Shown: positions 38,088 through 52,480 of the stretch, piece after piece
Position numbering within the stretch: position 1 is the stretch's first letter
Layout of the letters: every line of letters begins with the position of its first letter
From: Gymnogyps californianus
Lineage: Eukaryota; Chordata; Aves; Accipitriformes; Cathartidae
NCBI RefSeq assembly: GCF_018139145.2
Contig: NC_059478.1
Location: 25,389,001-25,453,000, forward strand
Direction: 5' to 3'
DNA: 64,000 nt
Made by a program: the position numbers and the translations under genes
The notes under the pieces: generated by a model
Told to the model about the DNA's origin: nothing
Database searches by the model: none
What the model saw: only the letters and a program-made list of their open reading frames with translations

Positions 38088-41000
38088 CCCTGCAACATCC
38101 CAGCCAATTATCTGCTGGCTGGCTGAAATACAACCTGAAAGCCTCACGGGAGTGAAACCCCACCCCTGCAGCCTCCTGCAGCTCCTGCTTTGCCCCAATC
38201 CTCCATGGGGCGAGCCAGGCAGAGCTCCCTGGCAGCGGACACCACGTGTGCCAGAGGGTTATCATCAGATTTATCTTGATTTGGAATTGGAAGCAACCAA
38301 AAACGCAGTGAGCTCAGCATAACGGGACAGAAACGAAGTAAAAAGCAAAACCAGATGAGCAACTAGGGAGTTGACTCTTCTCTTCCGTTTGAAAAGGGAA
38401 GATGGTAATTTGAGAGAAGGCGGTTTTACCCACAATCTCAGCAAAGGGTTTTAGGAATCGCCCTAATTAGCACATAACCCAAGTATTACACGGTGCTCCC
38501 ACTTAGAGACTGGAAAGCAGTGGGGGGAAATCTTCCCCTGACCCTTGAAAGAGGGCCCACCAACACCCCCCGGAAAAGGCACACGCTATGGGGTGACACG
38601 TCCCGGCGTGGGGGGTCTCTCTCCCAGTCAGATGGCAGAAAGCACCCGGGGAGTCGCACCCCGCTGGGGATCTCCCCCGACAGCAGCACCCGCTGCCTTC
38701 CCTGCCCCATGCTGAGCCAGGAGCAGGGTCCCTCTTCACCTTGCTGGGAAACCGAGGCAGCAGGGTTCGGGAGCAAAGGCAAGCGCCGGGGGACAGCCAG
38801 CTGGGAAGCACTGAGCAAGGGATGCAAGGAGCCCACGCTCCGCTGCTGCCTCCCCAGGAAGGAAACCTCCAGCCCTGCTTTCCCCCCAGGAGACCTCCTT
38901 GGGCTCAACCTGGAATATTTGCAAGGTTTTGGGTAAACTTGCGCGGTCTGGCTTTCCAGGAACCGCAGCCGCCAGGCTCAATATGGTGCATAATTGCAAA
39001 CTAAATTGCTGTAATGAGAGGGGTCAGGGCTGACGCTGGGAAAGTCGCCCTCACCAAGATGACACCTGAAAATGGATCTGTGCGGGTGGACTCTGTTCTG
39101 CCCCGATGCTGGATGCTGCTAACCCCGCTTCCCGCAACTTAGTTGCTTAGCAACCCCCACAGTTTGCTGCACCGACTGTGCGTCAGGCGTTACGTACCCT
39201 CACACTTGGGTTTTGCAGATGAGGAACAGCCAGGAGATAAAACAGAGGCCATTTTCTCCTCCAGGAGGTGCCATCTTAGCATCTGCTGGAGTCCTGCAAG
39301 CCCCCGCCAGGATGCCAACCTGAAGTGCATGCCGACGAACAACGACCATCAAACCATTTGGGGTGGAAAAGCCCCAACCTGTGGGGTCACAGGAGAAACG
39401 TGGCTATCGCAGGCACTTCGAGAAGATGCAAGCATGAGCTTGAAACCACACAGAAAGGTGCAGAAATGAAACTCAGTTTTCTTCCCAAAGCTCCTAACAT
39501 TTTAAGCAGATCCAACCATTCTTGTCATGGCTCAGGGCTTCTGAGCACTTAAGATTTAGTTGTTCAGTGATGTTAACATCACCCTGATGCACACACAGCC
39601 AGGCTCCACCATCATGTCCAGATTCCCACAGAAGGGGTACGTATGATGCCCAGGGCCAGTCCACCTCCAAATTGAACAGAGCATCACCTTGGGTGGGTGT
39701 CTGAAGGAAGCAGCTGTGGGTTTCTGGTGTATAAAGAGGGCTGAGACCTGACCAGTACCACACATCGAATGACGATGCTCGCCTGGAAGAGCAATGCTGG
39801 GATTGCCTGGCGATGCACAGGGAAGATGTGTCCGTCCAGTCGTGCTGGGTTTCAAACTTACCCAGAGCTAAAGGAGATGGGAGCCCCAAAGCTCCCAGCA
39901 AGACCAGCTTAATTCCCCCCTGAGCCCTTGCTCGGAGACCTAGTTGCAAGACTTTACACCCAACGCTTGTGCGTGCAGTGTATATAACAGCCATATTTTA
40001 CCGGCTCTGACACCGACGTGCTCGCCTCAATGGCGAACAGTCCCTGCGACAACACACATGCCAAATTAAAACTATTGCAACCTTCAGCAGCCTCTCTCTC
40101 TAAAGAGCATTTGCCATTACTTATTAATTTGCTTCCTCAAGATAAAAAAGAAATTTATTAAAATCAGAAATAGATGAGAAGCACACAGGGCAGCAGAGGG
40201 ACAGGAAGTTGCCACTTGTCTTTAAAAAATAAATACTTCTACGCTGGATCACACTTTCCACTTGCTGTTTCCCCTAGGAGCCAATTTCCACACTGTGCGT
40301 TTCCTCTGCAGGAGATGGAAACCCCACAGGCCTCTACGGCAGGTCGAGGGCTCAGCTGTCTTCGAGGGGAGGAAGCACCAAATCTGGGACCTTGCAGGTG
40401 AAGTGTACATAAAAATAGAAATTTTGAAACAAAGCTAAGTGCTTCTTAGTGAGGAACACATCTGTCTACAGGCTGATATGGATCATGACCTTGACATCTT
40501 GCAGAGGAGATGTATTCTTTTAAAATCAATTCAGTTCCTTGTTTAGAGAAACCACTCCGTTAAGCCTAGAGATGAACTCATCATGGATGGAGAGACCAAC
40601 ACTTCTCAGGAGAGCCAAAAGCAGAGTCTCTCTCCATCCAGCCAACAAGCAGGTGATGCTCACAGGTGGAACTGGAGGCACGAAACTCTTCAGTACAGTT
40701 TCCTGCATCATCTACAGTGAGGAGAAATGGTTGGAAGGACGATGAGGAGCAGAGTTCCCATCACGCTCAGATGTACATTTGCAAAGGCAAAACGTCATCT
40801 GTGGATCTTCCACCCATGCAACAGCCACTTCAACAGCCTTGCTTTCATACATCCCCCCTTGTTTATCCAGTCATAAGGAAAGGATTAAAAATGGCTGTCA
40901 CCAGCACAATGTGAGTTATCAATCGCATCGGTACGCCGGGCCAAAGTAGAAGCAAATTACACTCACAGTATGCTCAGCATTTGTGCAGGCAGGAGTGCGT

Positions 41001-42929
41001 GAGAAATAAGAGGGAAAGAAAACGCACAGCGAGATAATCAGGACACCTAAAATACAAGCGGCAAGTTCGCAGTCATGGCTGCCTTCAGTCCTGGTGGTTT
41101 ACTAAAAATCAACCTGATTTTTAAGTGAGCCACGCTGACCAACAGCACTGAGGAAACCTCTGGGGCAGTTGCAACCACTCCACCCTGCGGGACCTCTAGG
41201 ATGCCACAAAGCCCTTATTCCTCAGCCTTCCCCTTAATAAAGGTATGAAAATTCACATTTAGTGTCCTCACCATCTCCAATCATGTAACTGGTAAGAAAT
41301 GCAGGTTTGAGAGCTCTGTGCCACCAAGAGATGTTGCTGGATTTGGGCAATGAAGCGTGTTGGGGGGGTACAGACACCACCAGACCCATAAGTCTGAGTA
41401 AACTAAACTAAAAAGAAATGAAAACCAAACCCACTGCTACATCAAACCCAACGCAGGCTCTGTTAAGGTCAGTCAGCCTCAACCATTGTCCCCTTCTCCT
41501 ACTGTCCCCCTGGACCACGCCAGCCCCAGGGGCTGCCCTAGGCACACCTTTGCAATCCCCATGTCAAACACTTGTGAAATGCTATCCCAGCTCAACACCC
41601 TCGGAAGATGTGATGACTGAACGGTCACCAGTTGACATTTCCAGGCTCTCCTGCAGCGAGTCGACAGCCGAAACAGAGTGGTGGAGACTGGCGCAAGCAG
41701 CAAAGCCAACGCTAGGCGGTCCAGCCTCTTCCTACCCTCCGCCTTCCAGTCCATCGTTCGCCCAGCCTGTGTTCTCCCCCTCCGCACCCGGGGCGGGCTG
41801 CGGACATCACCCAGTCTCCAAGGCAGATGCTGCTGAACCCAGCTACTGCTGTTGAAGACCCCAATTAAACTCACCTTGAAATTTTCGGCTGCCTGCATCT
41901 GCACTGACTGGATATTTAAGCTGACACTTTTGCACATTCACTTTGTCTGAAGCCAACAGATCAATCTGCCTCAAATACAGGAGATCTCTTTTTAACACTC
42001 CAAAGCTAATGAAAAAAATCCCCTCTGGTGAAAGGACAACACTGGATCAGAGAAGTTTTATTAGCCCTTAACCATGCAAAGTTGGAAGCTCATCCCCTGT
42101 TTAATTCTAATACTCCGACTCTGTTAAACATTAACTGTATAAATAATCAAATACTTCACACGACAGAGCCATACTTCCAATCTGGGGCCAATAACCCAGA
42201 GGGTAATGAAGGGTGTAGTCTTCTGGGCTGAAGGATTTCCAGTGCTCTCCAAAGAGCAGAACAAAGACGGCCCCTTCCCCCTCCACTGCCTTCAAAGCAA
42301 AAGCTTTGATTCACTCGGCGAGACCACATCAAGCCAGAGCACAGGCATGCAAACGGTATGTATCTCATCACCCCCCTCTGCTCCAGAGACACACGCGAAA
42401 CCACCAGCCATTGTGTGGTCTCAGCTCCGTCAAACAACCCGGGTCCCCTCTTAAAAACACCCACCTCTCCCCAGCCCCGCCGGCTGGCAGCCTCTGAGCA
42501 TCCTGCCTCCAAGCATCCCTCTCGCCTTCACTCCGCGCCACCGCGGAGGTGATGTGGCAGTAACCCACCCAGCCCACGTCAGTCCCAGGCACGGACCCTT
42601 CCACCAAACCCCCCCCCAGTGCTTCTCCAAGATGAGCATTTTCTGGCGAATAGCACTTGGGTGAGATGGGAGCTCCAGCTCTCCAAACGCCTGTGGTCTT
42701 CCACCCGGCTAGCAGGGGCCGGAGACTCAGCGCTGCTGAAAACAACCCCGGTTTCTATTGCTTGTAATGAGGATTGCGACTGCCTGGCACCTCTGAAAAG
42801 ACGCTCTCGCCCTCTTTGGGCTTTGGTTTCCCCAACTGCAAAGCTGGGATAATGTCCCTTCTGGGCCTCACAGGGGTATTTTAAGGAGCAGGCTGAAGTC
42901 GTTTTGCTCGTTAGGAAACGACTGGTGCA

Positions 42930-43330
42930 TTTGCAAAACACTGCGGGAAGAAAGATCTATAAAGGAAAAAAGCCCGTTTGAAAGAAGTTAAAAATTAAAA
43001 GCTGCATTAAAAATATATAAATCTGATGCTGACCATCCCGCTCTTCCAAGGTCAAGCTAAGGTAATTTTTTGGAATATGTAATCATCTGATGTCCAGGAC
43101 TTCCCCGGTTTAGATTGATGCTCTCACTTTAATGCTGACTGAAAAGCTTCAAGTGATGTTTGACAATCAAAGTAGCAGGAGCCAAATGGAGAAACGTTCG
43201 ACCCGCAGCCCTGCCTAAAACTGCGCTTTCAGTACTTCTGAGCTGACTTCAGAAAATTAGTATTGGCTTTGCCAGAACCCAGGAGAGCAATTCTGCATTA
43301 ATTATCACTCTCACTCTGCAGACAGACATA
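42930..43330. promoter_or_regulatory. Candidate regulatory element in intron 1
   Basis: A 400-base AT-leaning block with TTAATTA at 43298-43304 and words such as GTTTGACAATCAAAG, TAAAAATTAAAAGC and TAATCATCTGATG. It contains no coding frame or repeat. Enhancer-like content is inferred. Confidence 0.25.
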
Positions 43331-46300
43331 CAAAAAATGAAGACAATCGCAAGGCTTGTTCAGAACAGGGGATCCAGCACCAGGGCTCAGCACAAACATT
43401 TTCTCCTTCAAGTGTTATTCAACCATCCAGCTCCTGAAGAAGGCCCTTGACTGTACCTATGCTGCAAGCTAAAGCATGGTCTCACCACGATCCATATGAT
43501 TTCTGTCCACATTGCTAAGTTTAGCTTCAGCACGCAGCACCTGAGCTGTACAAAAAATGACCTGAGGTCAAGCAGGGGATGTATTGCCCAGTTTCTTGCT
43601 ACAGTGAGCATGAAGCCCCTCTGGAAGGGGCACAAAGTCTTCTAGGACATCTGCTGGCACACCAGCCCCACTCCATGCTCTGCACCACCTCTGCTCCTGC
43701 AGACAGTCCATACAGATGTGAGGGCAAGTGGATCAGACCGAAGGGTGGGCTCGCCTCCCAAGCAGGGCAGTCACACCAAGACTTGCACGTTCGAAGGAGT
43801 CAGCAGGACTCCTCCCTATCAGCTGCACAAGCAAGAAAAGACTCATCTCCACTACTGCACACCTAGCTGCATGGTTGAGCACTGTTGCGTACAGTCCATC
43901 ACGCCACCTGTATATTATTAATTAGACCAAAGCAGTGCAGTCTGGAGTTGTACTGTGCTGGTACGGGGACCTGTTTCAGCAGCAAGTTCCCCTGCTTTCC
44001 CCAGCAGGACCCTGATTTATCTCCTTCTCCTGCTGAACGTGGAGAGCGCAGTTGGGATGTACAACCACAGAGAAGGGCTCTTGGTTTCTAGCACATCAGC
44101 CATGGGGTGGGGGAACCCAGGTGTTGCATCCTGGGGAAATGCTTGTTCTGGTCAGCCCATCATTTTCAGTCTGCTGCTCTCAGCACCCCCATGAAGCACA
44201 CACAGCATGTACAAGAGCATGAGACACCCCTTCAGGGGTCCCCAACCTACCAGCACTGACTGGAGTAGCTCAGGCTTAAGCCCAGCTCTTTGCAGACACA
44301 GCCCGTCCCACGTGCACAGACATAGCTTGAGAGTGTACAGAGCGAACGTGAATGGGAGAAGGGCCCCAGATCCTTGGGAGTTGGTCCCTTCAGAAAGCCA
44401 CACTGGGAAGGGCTTAGCACTGCTTTACAGCATCTGCAAGCAGGTTACAGCAAGTAATTCAGATGTCATTCAAATTACTGATGCGGCACCAAGGGAATGA
44501 CCCTATGTGAGCGTTGGACACGAGCCTCTCAGTCCCTCCTGGCTCCCTCGCCCACGCTGACACGCTTCACAGGCAAACTGCCCACGCGGAGAACAAGCAG
44601 CCTGCTCCAGGGCCGATTCCCACTGCATCTCCCATCCTTAATTAAAACAGGAGATAGCTCGTTTCCCTGTTGTACATGGTGCAACGCCAGCTGCACTGAA
44701 CAGGCTTCGTCTAAAACACAACCCACTGCCTTTCCAAGCCAAGGGGGAGATGCTCTCCCAGTCTGCAAAAAGTAACTTCAGAAACCCTTAAAGCCAAGCT
44801 CTTGGTCTTGCTTTCCTTGACGTAGCAAAGACATAGAAAGCACCGCAGCTCCCTGACAGCTGCTTTTTCTCCCAGCTCCTTCAGTGAGATGGAGCTGCTT
44901 ACAGCCCTCTTCCATCTCTGCAGCGAAGTCTTCTAACCAAGTCACACCAGACAGGGACATGGAGATGTCAGGGACATTTCCGAAGAACAGCAGCCATTGA
45001 TGAAAGTCACTGTTGAACAGATTTCCTATGGGAAAGGTTAAATCTTGAGTATCATTCCCCTACACACTCATCCCGAAGGGAAAGATTGGTTTTAAGGTCA
45101 AACAAAAGAAGCAAATTCACCCAAACGACCATGCCCCAGCCTGTGGTGCCATGACTGCCAAACTCACCGGAGCAGCCCAGTCCTCCAGCCACTGCCTGTC
45201 CCATCGCTCTCCTTTCCCGCAGTAAATGCACAGAGAACCCAGGAAAAGCGGAGAGGGCAGACAAGGGTCCTTCTGAGGAGGAACAGCCCCATACCTCATG
45301 GGGCTGATGGAAAAGCCCTGCCAGGAGTATGTCCAACAGCAACAGAGCTCACAGTGAGGGCTCTGGGGAAGCATCTACGCAAGCTTTCCTTGCATGTATG
45401 CTCTCCCCTAGACACCTACCATTGCTCACCTTGGAGGCACGACACACAGCTACCTGCCCAGCAGGTCACAGACCAGGTGGAAGGCACAAGAAGCCCCAAA
45501 GCAGGGCGGAGTCGGCAGCATCACACTGCACACCTCCGGGATGCAGGAACCTGGGCTGAAGGCATGCAAGACAGCCGGCATGCTGTGGTGGAGCTGCTGC
45601 TGCCAACGTCCTCCTACACCAGCCACCCGCTGCTCCAGCACCACCGGCAACAGGCGGTCCAGACCTGGGAGGTAAAGCCAAGAACCGCAGCAGGAGAAGG
45701 GCGGATGCAGAGACAGAAGAGTCAAGGGCTCTTCACCTCCCACGCAGCCACAGAACCGTGGCCAGAGAGCCCCTTTTTGACTTGCGGTTCCTCATACCGA
45801 CAGAAAATTCAAAGCTGATTTTTACTCCTGACTTGCAGATCCTGAGGAGGAGGAGGAAAAGGAACAAAAAAAAGCCAGGCCATCTGCTCAAGGTCCCTGC
45901 AGCAGAGGAAAGGGCTGCACACAGTGATTCTCCAGGCAGAGCCCTGGTACGACTTTCAGGTTGACTTGGCCATTTGATTTCTTGAGTACAATTTTGGACC
46001 CAGATGTTTTATAACACACGCTATCGAGCGTACATGCGAGGAAACTAACTCTGATTTGAATATCCCTGAGAGCACATTGCTCGTATTAAACACACTCTGC
46101 AGAGCTATTGCTCCATGCAGCATTAGACAGTACAAGACGTTCTAGTAGACTACAAAAATTGGCCCATAAAAAATAAACACTTCTGCCTCACTAAGGGCAT
46201 CTGGAAATGACCCAGAGAGCTTGTCTATTTTCATTGGTAGCATTTTTGTACAACAGAAGAAAGAATTTGATTGTGAATTTAGAGCAAATGTTCCTCAAAC

Positions 46301-48429
46301 GCTTACAAGGAATCCTTGAAAACATCAGCAAGCACACCAGCCATCCAGCTCCCCACAGGGAGAGCTGGAAGACCACGATGCGGTCCCATTTCAAGCAGGC
46401 TTTCCCCCACAAACTCTCCTTCCTGCTGCCTCTCAGTAAATCACATCCTTGAGGAAAGAAACTTGTCTCAAACACAGGACCCACCCGCTCCCACAAGCAT
46501 CCAACCCCACCACAGCACACACGTGTCAGGGGAAGATGGGCCAAAGCAGCGTGCATGCAGCCCTTTACCGTGATGCTCCTTTGATAGCAAACCGTGGTTC
46601 TGAAAGGAAAACCCACTAACACCATTTAAAGTTGACACATTGCTACCTTCGCACTCCCCATGGGTATAAATTTCTGCCCTGGCAGCTGGACACAGTATCG
46701 GTTCAAATTCAAGAAGCAGGTTCCTCCTTGGCATTTAGGGGTGCAAACGTGAAACCTCCCTTTGTGTGCTGGAGTGACCGTGGTCACTTCTAGAGCTTCA
46801 GCACATCTGCAATGGTGTTGTCCCACATTGCCGCAGACAGCAGCATGTCCTGCCACGCTGCCGTTGTAGGACACCAGCAAGTCGGGAAGCAGGAGGTCCA
46901 AGAGAGCTCGACTGACCCGCTCACTCTGCTGCAGAAGCAAACCAGGAGCACTCGCATCCATCAGTGATGGGGTCCCAGATGAGCAGACAGGAATAAACAA
47001 CGAAGAGACAGCATCTTCAACAGCCTCTTGTCCAGAGACATGTTGCTGGTGACTGGTTTCTCAGGGCTCTCCAAATTCCTGCTCCAAGCCCGGCGGAGTG
47101 GAAACAGGAATGGTGGAGTCCTCCATCCCAGATCCTACCCAGGCACTGCTCTGCTGGCTGCCTGGCTCCTTCCTTCTCAGCAAAACACTCCAAAAATGAA
47201 CAAAATCAAACTCTAGTGTCGTGACACTTTTCACAAGGCAGACTCCAGGCTCTCCAGCCAGGCCCAACTGCAGACGCTAGAGAAGTGTATTTATTTTAAA
47301 GTGACTATTTGAGCTGGAGTTTGCAAGAGGAATGATCCTTTTTTTAAAGTGCTTGCAGTTATTGTAAAAACTAGTTTTAGCAACAGTTGCATTTCAGTCT
47401 CTCTTTAGAGAAACCATCTGCTGATCTCCCAAACGTGGCGCAAGCACCTCTGCAGACCTCTGCAAGGACTGTGCGCTGGAGACACAGCACCCAGCGAAGG
47501 GCCATTACTCAAGCTGCACAATTAGGAAATATCAGAGTGAGACCAAGTGACCTGGTGTGTCCCTGTTGCACAACGCCATCCCGTGCTTCTTCCCGGCCCT
47601 GGAAGGTCTCCCTCCTCCAGCCGCTATCCCATTTTCTGCCTTTGTCCAGAGCATCTCTATTTTCCCATGTTCCCTGCGAGCCCCAGTCCCAACCTGCCTG
47701 CCCAGCTGTGATTAGGGACAAGCTCCCTGCTCTGTGTCTGCTCCCCAAAGCAGCTATTACAGGAAAAGCCTGGTCTGGTGCAGCTTGCCCCAGGCTAGCA
47801 CGCAGGGAGTCACTGGCTGGGGATGGCCAGCATCCAGCCCTGCCTCCCCGGGGAGCCATGTGGGAAGGAGCCTTGTCCATTGTGAAGGGACTCGGGTAAT
47901 TACCAGCTGCTGGAATCAAAGAAGTCTCTGCTGAGCGCATGCAAGTTCCAACTTTTCATCGGTTTGGCCACGTTTGCAGAGGGATGGCAAAGACGTCTCG
48001 CAAAATGGGCGCCTCCTCCCCCTTCCTCTTGCACCGAGCTTCACAGCAAGCTCCAAGAAAAGCTCCTCGGACTTCTTCAGCAGGGCAAAACCAACATTTT
48101 CCTCCAAGTTTGCTCTCCAAAATGGCAGGACCATTTTACGCTCCTTTTTTTTCCCTAAAATCAAACAGTTTGAGGCTGACATCCAGCATGGAAATTGAAA
48201 GCATGGATGGTTAAAACCCTGACAAAATTACAAGCAAAACTGAAAACATGGTCTTATCTCGTGAACTGTTGGGCAAATCTTAATAATAGCTGGTGCCACC
48301 AACCCTGCCTCCAGTAATCCCCATCCTCAGGCAAACTGCTTCCAGACGCCCGCTCGGCAGCACAACAGCGCCCATCTCAACTCGCTCCTCGCCTCTGCCG
48401 ACGCTGAAATTGAAGCAGACTGACAGCGG

Positions 48430-48680
48430 GATAATTTAGGGGAAAATTACATTTTCTATATAACTTTCATACGTGACTATATTTAGCAGATGGAGAAACA
48501 AAGTACATGTATTCAGTAAATATATATTTTTATAGCCGTAAAATTATAAACACATATGTATGTTCCAAGGAGATCTGAAGTCTCTTTTAAGATGCTCTTC
48601 ACATGCGGATCATTAAAGCCTACAATATAGTTCCTTTGCCATATTATAACAAATATGGAAAGCGAATACACACTTCTCAA
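48430..48680. promoter_or_regulatory. AT-rich candidate element
   Basis: A strongly AT-rich block (TATATAAC, GTAAATATATATTTTTATAG, AAATTATAAACACATATG) with no simple-repeat periodicity. It could be a matrix-attachment-like or enhancer region; the sequence does not decide between them. Confidence 0.2.
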
Positions 48681-49179
48681 CTCTTGTAGGTCACGAGAGA
48701 CCTAAAGATGATCTCGTTTCTCTTCTGGTCGCCCTCCTTAGTGCTGTTTCAAAGGGAAATTGGTTTCATATGTGGGCTGACTGCACCTCGCAGCATCATT
48801 TTGCCTGCAAACCTAATTTAGTGAGCTGCCGAAACACCGTAACATAGGAAAGCATCAATTCCAGACCTCCGAAATCCGTAGGGTCAACGTCGGGAATGAA
48901 TTCCTCGCCTGACAGGCTTGCAAGAGCAGCAAAACTAGCATCTTTCCACCTCTTGCATTCAGGAGGCATTAATCACACTTGCATCGCTCCAGATATTGGA
49001 ATTTCTGATCTGGGCTGATTAATTTCCTCCCCGTGCCCATTTCAAGCTGCTCACAAGATCTGAGATGTGCCTTTGGGGAGGGATGCTGAGCTCCTCTTCC
49101 TGCTCCCTGCACGGCCAAAGCCAGGGAACAGGACAACTTTCTCCACCTTATTTCCTCAAGACTTCTGTCCCTGGGGAGT

Positions 49180-49310
49180 CAATGAGGTTTTAATCAGCAC
49201 CTGGCACTGTATCTATCAGATATGCTAATAAGGTACCTTACCTTAACAAACACCCTCAAGAGCAGACTCATCTATCTTAATTGGTAAACGCTTCATTAAT
49301 AATGCAGCTG
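49180..49310. promoter_or_regulatory. Candidate element with homeodomain words and a 12-base palindrome
   Basis: TAAGGTACCTTA at 49229-49240 is a perfect palindrome. It is flanked by GATA-like TATCTATCAGATA, then CTTAATTGG at 49276-49284 and CATTAATAATG at 49294-49304. Five or more developmental-factor words in 110 bases suggest an enhancer core. Confidence 0.3.
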
Positions 49311-51663
49311 AGGAGTCTCAGAGCTAGAAATATAAATAGCAAGTTCTGATGCAAGGGCTTTTTTTTGCTCTAGCAGTACAGATTCAGAAGGAAGGTCTCT
49401 TCGCCGTGCCCTGCTGCAGACAGAAGAGCCCTTTGCAGGCTGCACAAAAAGCCTCTTTTCTGTCTTCGGGGGGTCCAAGTTCAGAGCATCCCTTCCGAAA
49501 GGAGAAAGGCGGGCACACTGGCAGGCATTCCTGGGCTGGGAGGCACCTCGGAGGACAGCGGCCCATCAAGCACCATCACAGAGGTCAACGTGACAATGCT
49601 ACCGAGACAGTGGCTTCCAGCCCGCTGATCGATGACAGGAAAAGCATTAAAACGCCTCTTCGGTTAAGTCACAAATTCCAGTCCTATGATTAACACTGCT
49701 CTTAGCCAGGGAGAAAAGCAAAGGCTCAAACATCACAACCAGAAGGGACATCTGAAGAAAAAGATCTTGTGTGTCTGAGACTATATATTCTGCAACGAGA
49801 TGACCCCAGGCCTACCATGTTAATCTCCAGCTTTCCATTTTAAGGACTTAGCCAAAACAAGGCAGGGGAGTCTCTGAAACCCAGCTCTACTCATGAATTC
49901 CAAGGGTGTTGAAATAGTAGGCTTGGGTTCTCCTTTTTCTTATAAATTCATCCTGCAGACAAAAAGCCAGACAATTAGGGATTTTAAGCATACTCAGTCC
50001 AGCCGGAGACTTGATCTTGCTGATCTTAATCAAGTTTCTCGGAGTGACGGCCATTATTTGTACACAAGACCATTTTTAGTGCCCTTTTTTTAAAGCTCTG
50101 CTTATCAGTCCCTACAAAGTCTGAATGGGTAAGACTAGGGGTTTAAATCTAAATGTAGAAGAAGAAATTACTGGGGTTTCCGGAGTTTGGATATAACAAT
50201 TGTTGGTAAATATCTTCCTCCTAATGGCATTTGGAGGATTTAAATAAAAAGGAAGTGTTAGATCAAATCCCAGATAAACAGGTTTTGGCAAAAATTTAAA
50301 TATTGCAAGCAAGGAGGTTTCAGCCACTTTTCTTGGGGAAAAACTGCCGAACCAATTTTGTTCCAGATTCCACTACCATGTCCACATCTTAATGTTATCT
50401 AAGCAACCCTTCTCTGACCCCATCTCTGACAACTCACAAGTCTCCTTTTGCATTATTTATGGCATCTTTCTACAGCAAATGGCTCCTCCAAACAGTCAGA
50501 GACTTCTTTCAGAGGTTTTTAAAGCGGTTCTAGCACCAGGCTTGGAGAACAAGGCTGCTGTACAAGTCCAACTCACAAACTTTCAGTGTGACTTCAGGTC
50601 CTGTGCTTAAAGCTCCTTTGGGAATGGCTCCTGGGCACATGTGAAAACTCCTGATCGGAACAAAAAGGCAGGCCAGAGATTATATTTCCAAAGGATCACA
50701 AACAGTCACACCTGGAAACGCTGTTTTTTTCCCCAAATCCTCTTCCAAATCCCATTTAGTGCTTGTGGGATAGCAACAAGAAACTTTTAACAGGCCACTT
50801 GCCAAAGGTAAGTAATTTAGTTTTTGTACTTGTTAAGAAGAGCAGCTCAGCAACACCTCCCTAGACAACAGCAGCAAGATGGGATTTTGCAAAGGGGTCG
50901 GCATGGACACGACGTCCTTGTATCCTTCCACTGATCATAGGCAGAGGGGTTCAGCATTCCCCATCCCGCCCGGTGCCTCTGGCTGGAAGCGTCTCGTCTG
51001 AGACAAACCCATCATTGTGCAGGATGCTCTACAGCGCCAGCCCGGCAGGACATCAAGGACATTGGAAACTGATTTCTCCAGCCAGCCTGAGCTCCTGCCT
51101 CCCGCCCCACTGATTAATGGTTCTCCGCCACAGTAGCTAATAGGATCCTCTTTGAAATCCAAATAACCAGCATTAGTGACCTCAGAGCCCTGCCTGCTAA
51201 CTGGACATACTCCCTGCCTTTAATTCTCTCCGTCTTCCGTAGCATCTTCTCTACCAAAGCTTCCTTTCCCAACATTTTCTTTTTGAGCCCCTACGCCCCT
51301 GTTCTGCTGACTGCTCCCCACCTACCACCCCGGCTACACCCCTGTGTGCGGAGGTACAGCAGCATCACCCCGACCCAGTGCATCCTCCTCCCAGTCCCCC
51401 ACACCTGGGGAAGGATTCAGGTCAGCTGCTGCAACCCCACAGCAACGTCTGTACCCATACAAAGTCCGGGCCAAGGAGTTACAGCAAATGCTCCCCTGGC
51501 ATGGGGAACTGCAATCGAGTGTATCCCACGGCTGATTCTCAGCAGCCAACAACTTAAAGCTAAAATTCACTGGGCTCCCTTGCCGCTCCCACACCTAGCT
51601 CAGCAAAAGCCTGTCTGTAACGGACTAACATTTAGTCAACCAGCTCTGACTACAGTAAATCTC

Positions 51664-51691
51664 CTCCTTTCCTTTTTTTTTTTTCTTTTTT
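51664..51691. repeat. T-rich pyrimidine tract
   Basis: An uninterrupted C/T stretch dominated by T12 and T6 runs. Simple sequence. Confidence 0.75.
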
Positions 51692-52480
51692 AATCCATAA
51701 CCACCAGCTTTAAAGCTTTAAATCAATATCCCCTCTTGCGATCTGCATTCAGCGAGGAATTATTCACATTGAGAGCTTTAAAAATTAAGCTAAACCCTGC
51801 AGGGCCCAGGCCAAACTTAAATCACAGCAAAGCTTTAAACACTGGATCAGGGACACAGCATGAGCCATGTCCTGGTCTCAGATGCAAACTAAATGTAGAA
51901 AACAAAGCCGCCGTCACTGTGTTAAAAGGAAAAACCATAAACGGTCCATGCTGCGGCTTCTCCCAGGGACACAAGGGACAAGGGCCCTCCTTCCACGAAG
52001 AGAGGTCAGCCCATTCCAACCAAACTTCTCGCAAAGGAAAGAAACTAATTGTCCCCGCAAAGAGACGAGACTTGTTGTCACTGTTTGAAGGAGAAAATGG
52101 CATCTGATCCATCCACCCGTTTGTGATGCCGGCCAGAGGCAGCTTTTTCAGAAGGATGATGCATGGGCAAAGGCAGTGGTGCCATGTGCTCCCTCTGCAG
52201 TGGTACACACATCCACGGGAACAGCAGGTCCTCAGCATTGCTCACCCGCTGCTGCTAGCGACAGCCAGCCCCAGGCTGGGCAGAAAGTGCCAGAGGCCGA
52301 GCTGAGAGTCCAGAACATCCCTGGAGGTGCCAATTTTAAGGAGCAATTGAAGAGGAGGCAGGGGAAGAAAAACCCACAACCTAAAACAGCTCCTGTTTGT
52401 ACCCTAGAGGAGCACAAAGGCAGGAAAGGATGGATGACAGAGCAAGGACTCTAGATCTCACTGGCAAGAGGGGTCCCCAT

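Larger units (their letters stand above)
34860..48200 (-). other. Intron 1 of ZSWIM5, middle part
   Basis: 13 kb without a recognised gene. It holds the motif-dense block 34860-35740, the homopurine tract 37808-38087 and the block 42930-43330. An open frame at 46626-47000 (minus) is cysteine-rich but matches nothing known to me. Elsewhere the sequence is unique and unremarkable. Confidence 0.8.

Noticed and set aside
37787..38265. Overlapping minus-strand open frames rich in Pro, Phe and Leu
   Set aside because: They are translations of the homopurine tract read as C/T in all three frames. No stop codon can form in pure pyrimidine sequence, so the open frames carry no coding information.
46626..47000. 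Cysteine-rich minus-strand frame of 124 codons
   Set aside because: The cysteine spacing fits no known domain and no flanking gene structure was seen. Kept as non-coding intron.
49730..49795. Possible decayed LINE (CR1-like) fragment around CAGAAGGGACATC
   Set aside because: The resemblance is limited to a few short words. No ATTCT-type 3' repeat or longer match supports it.
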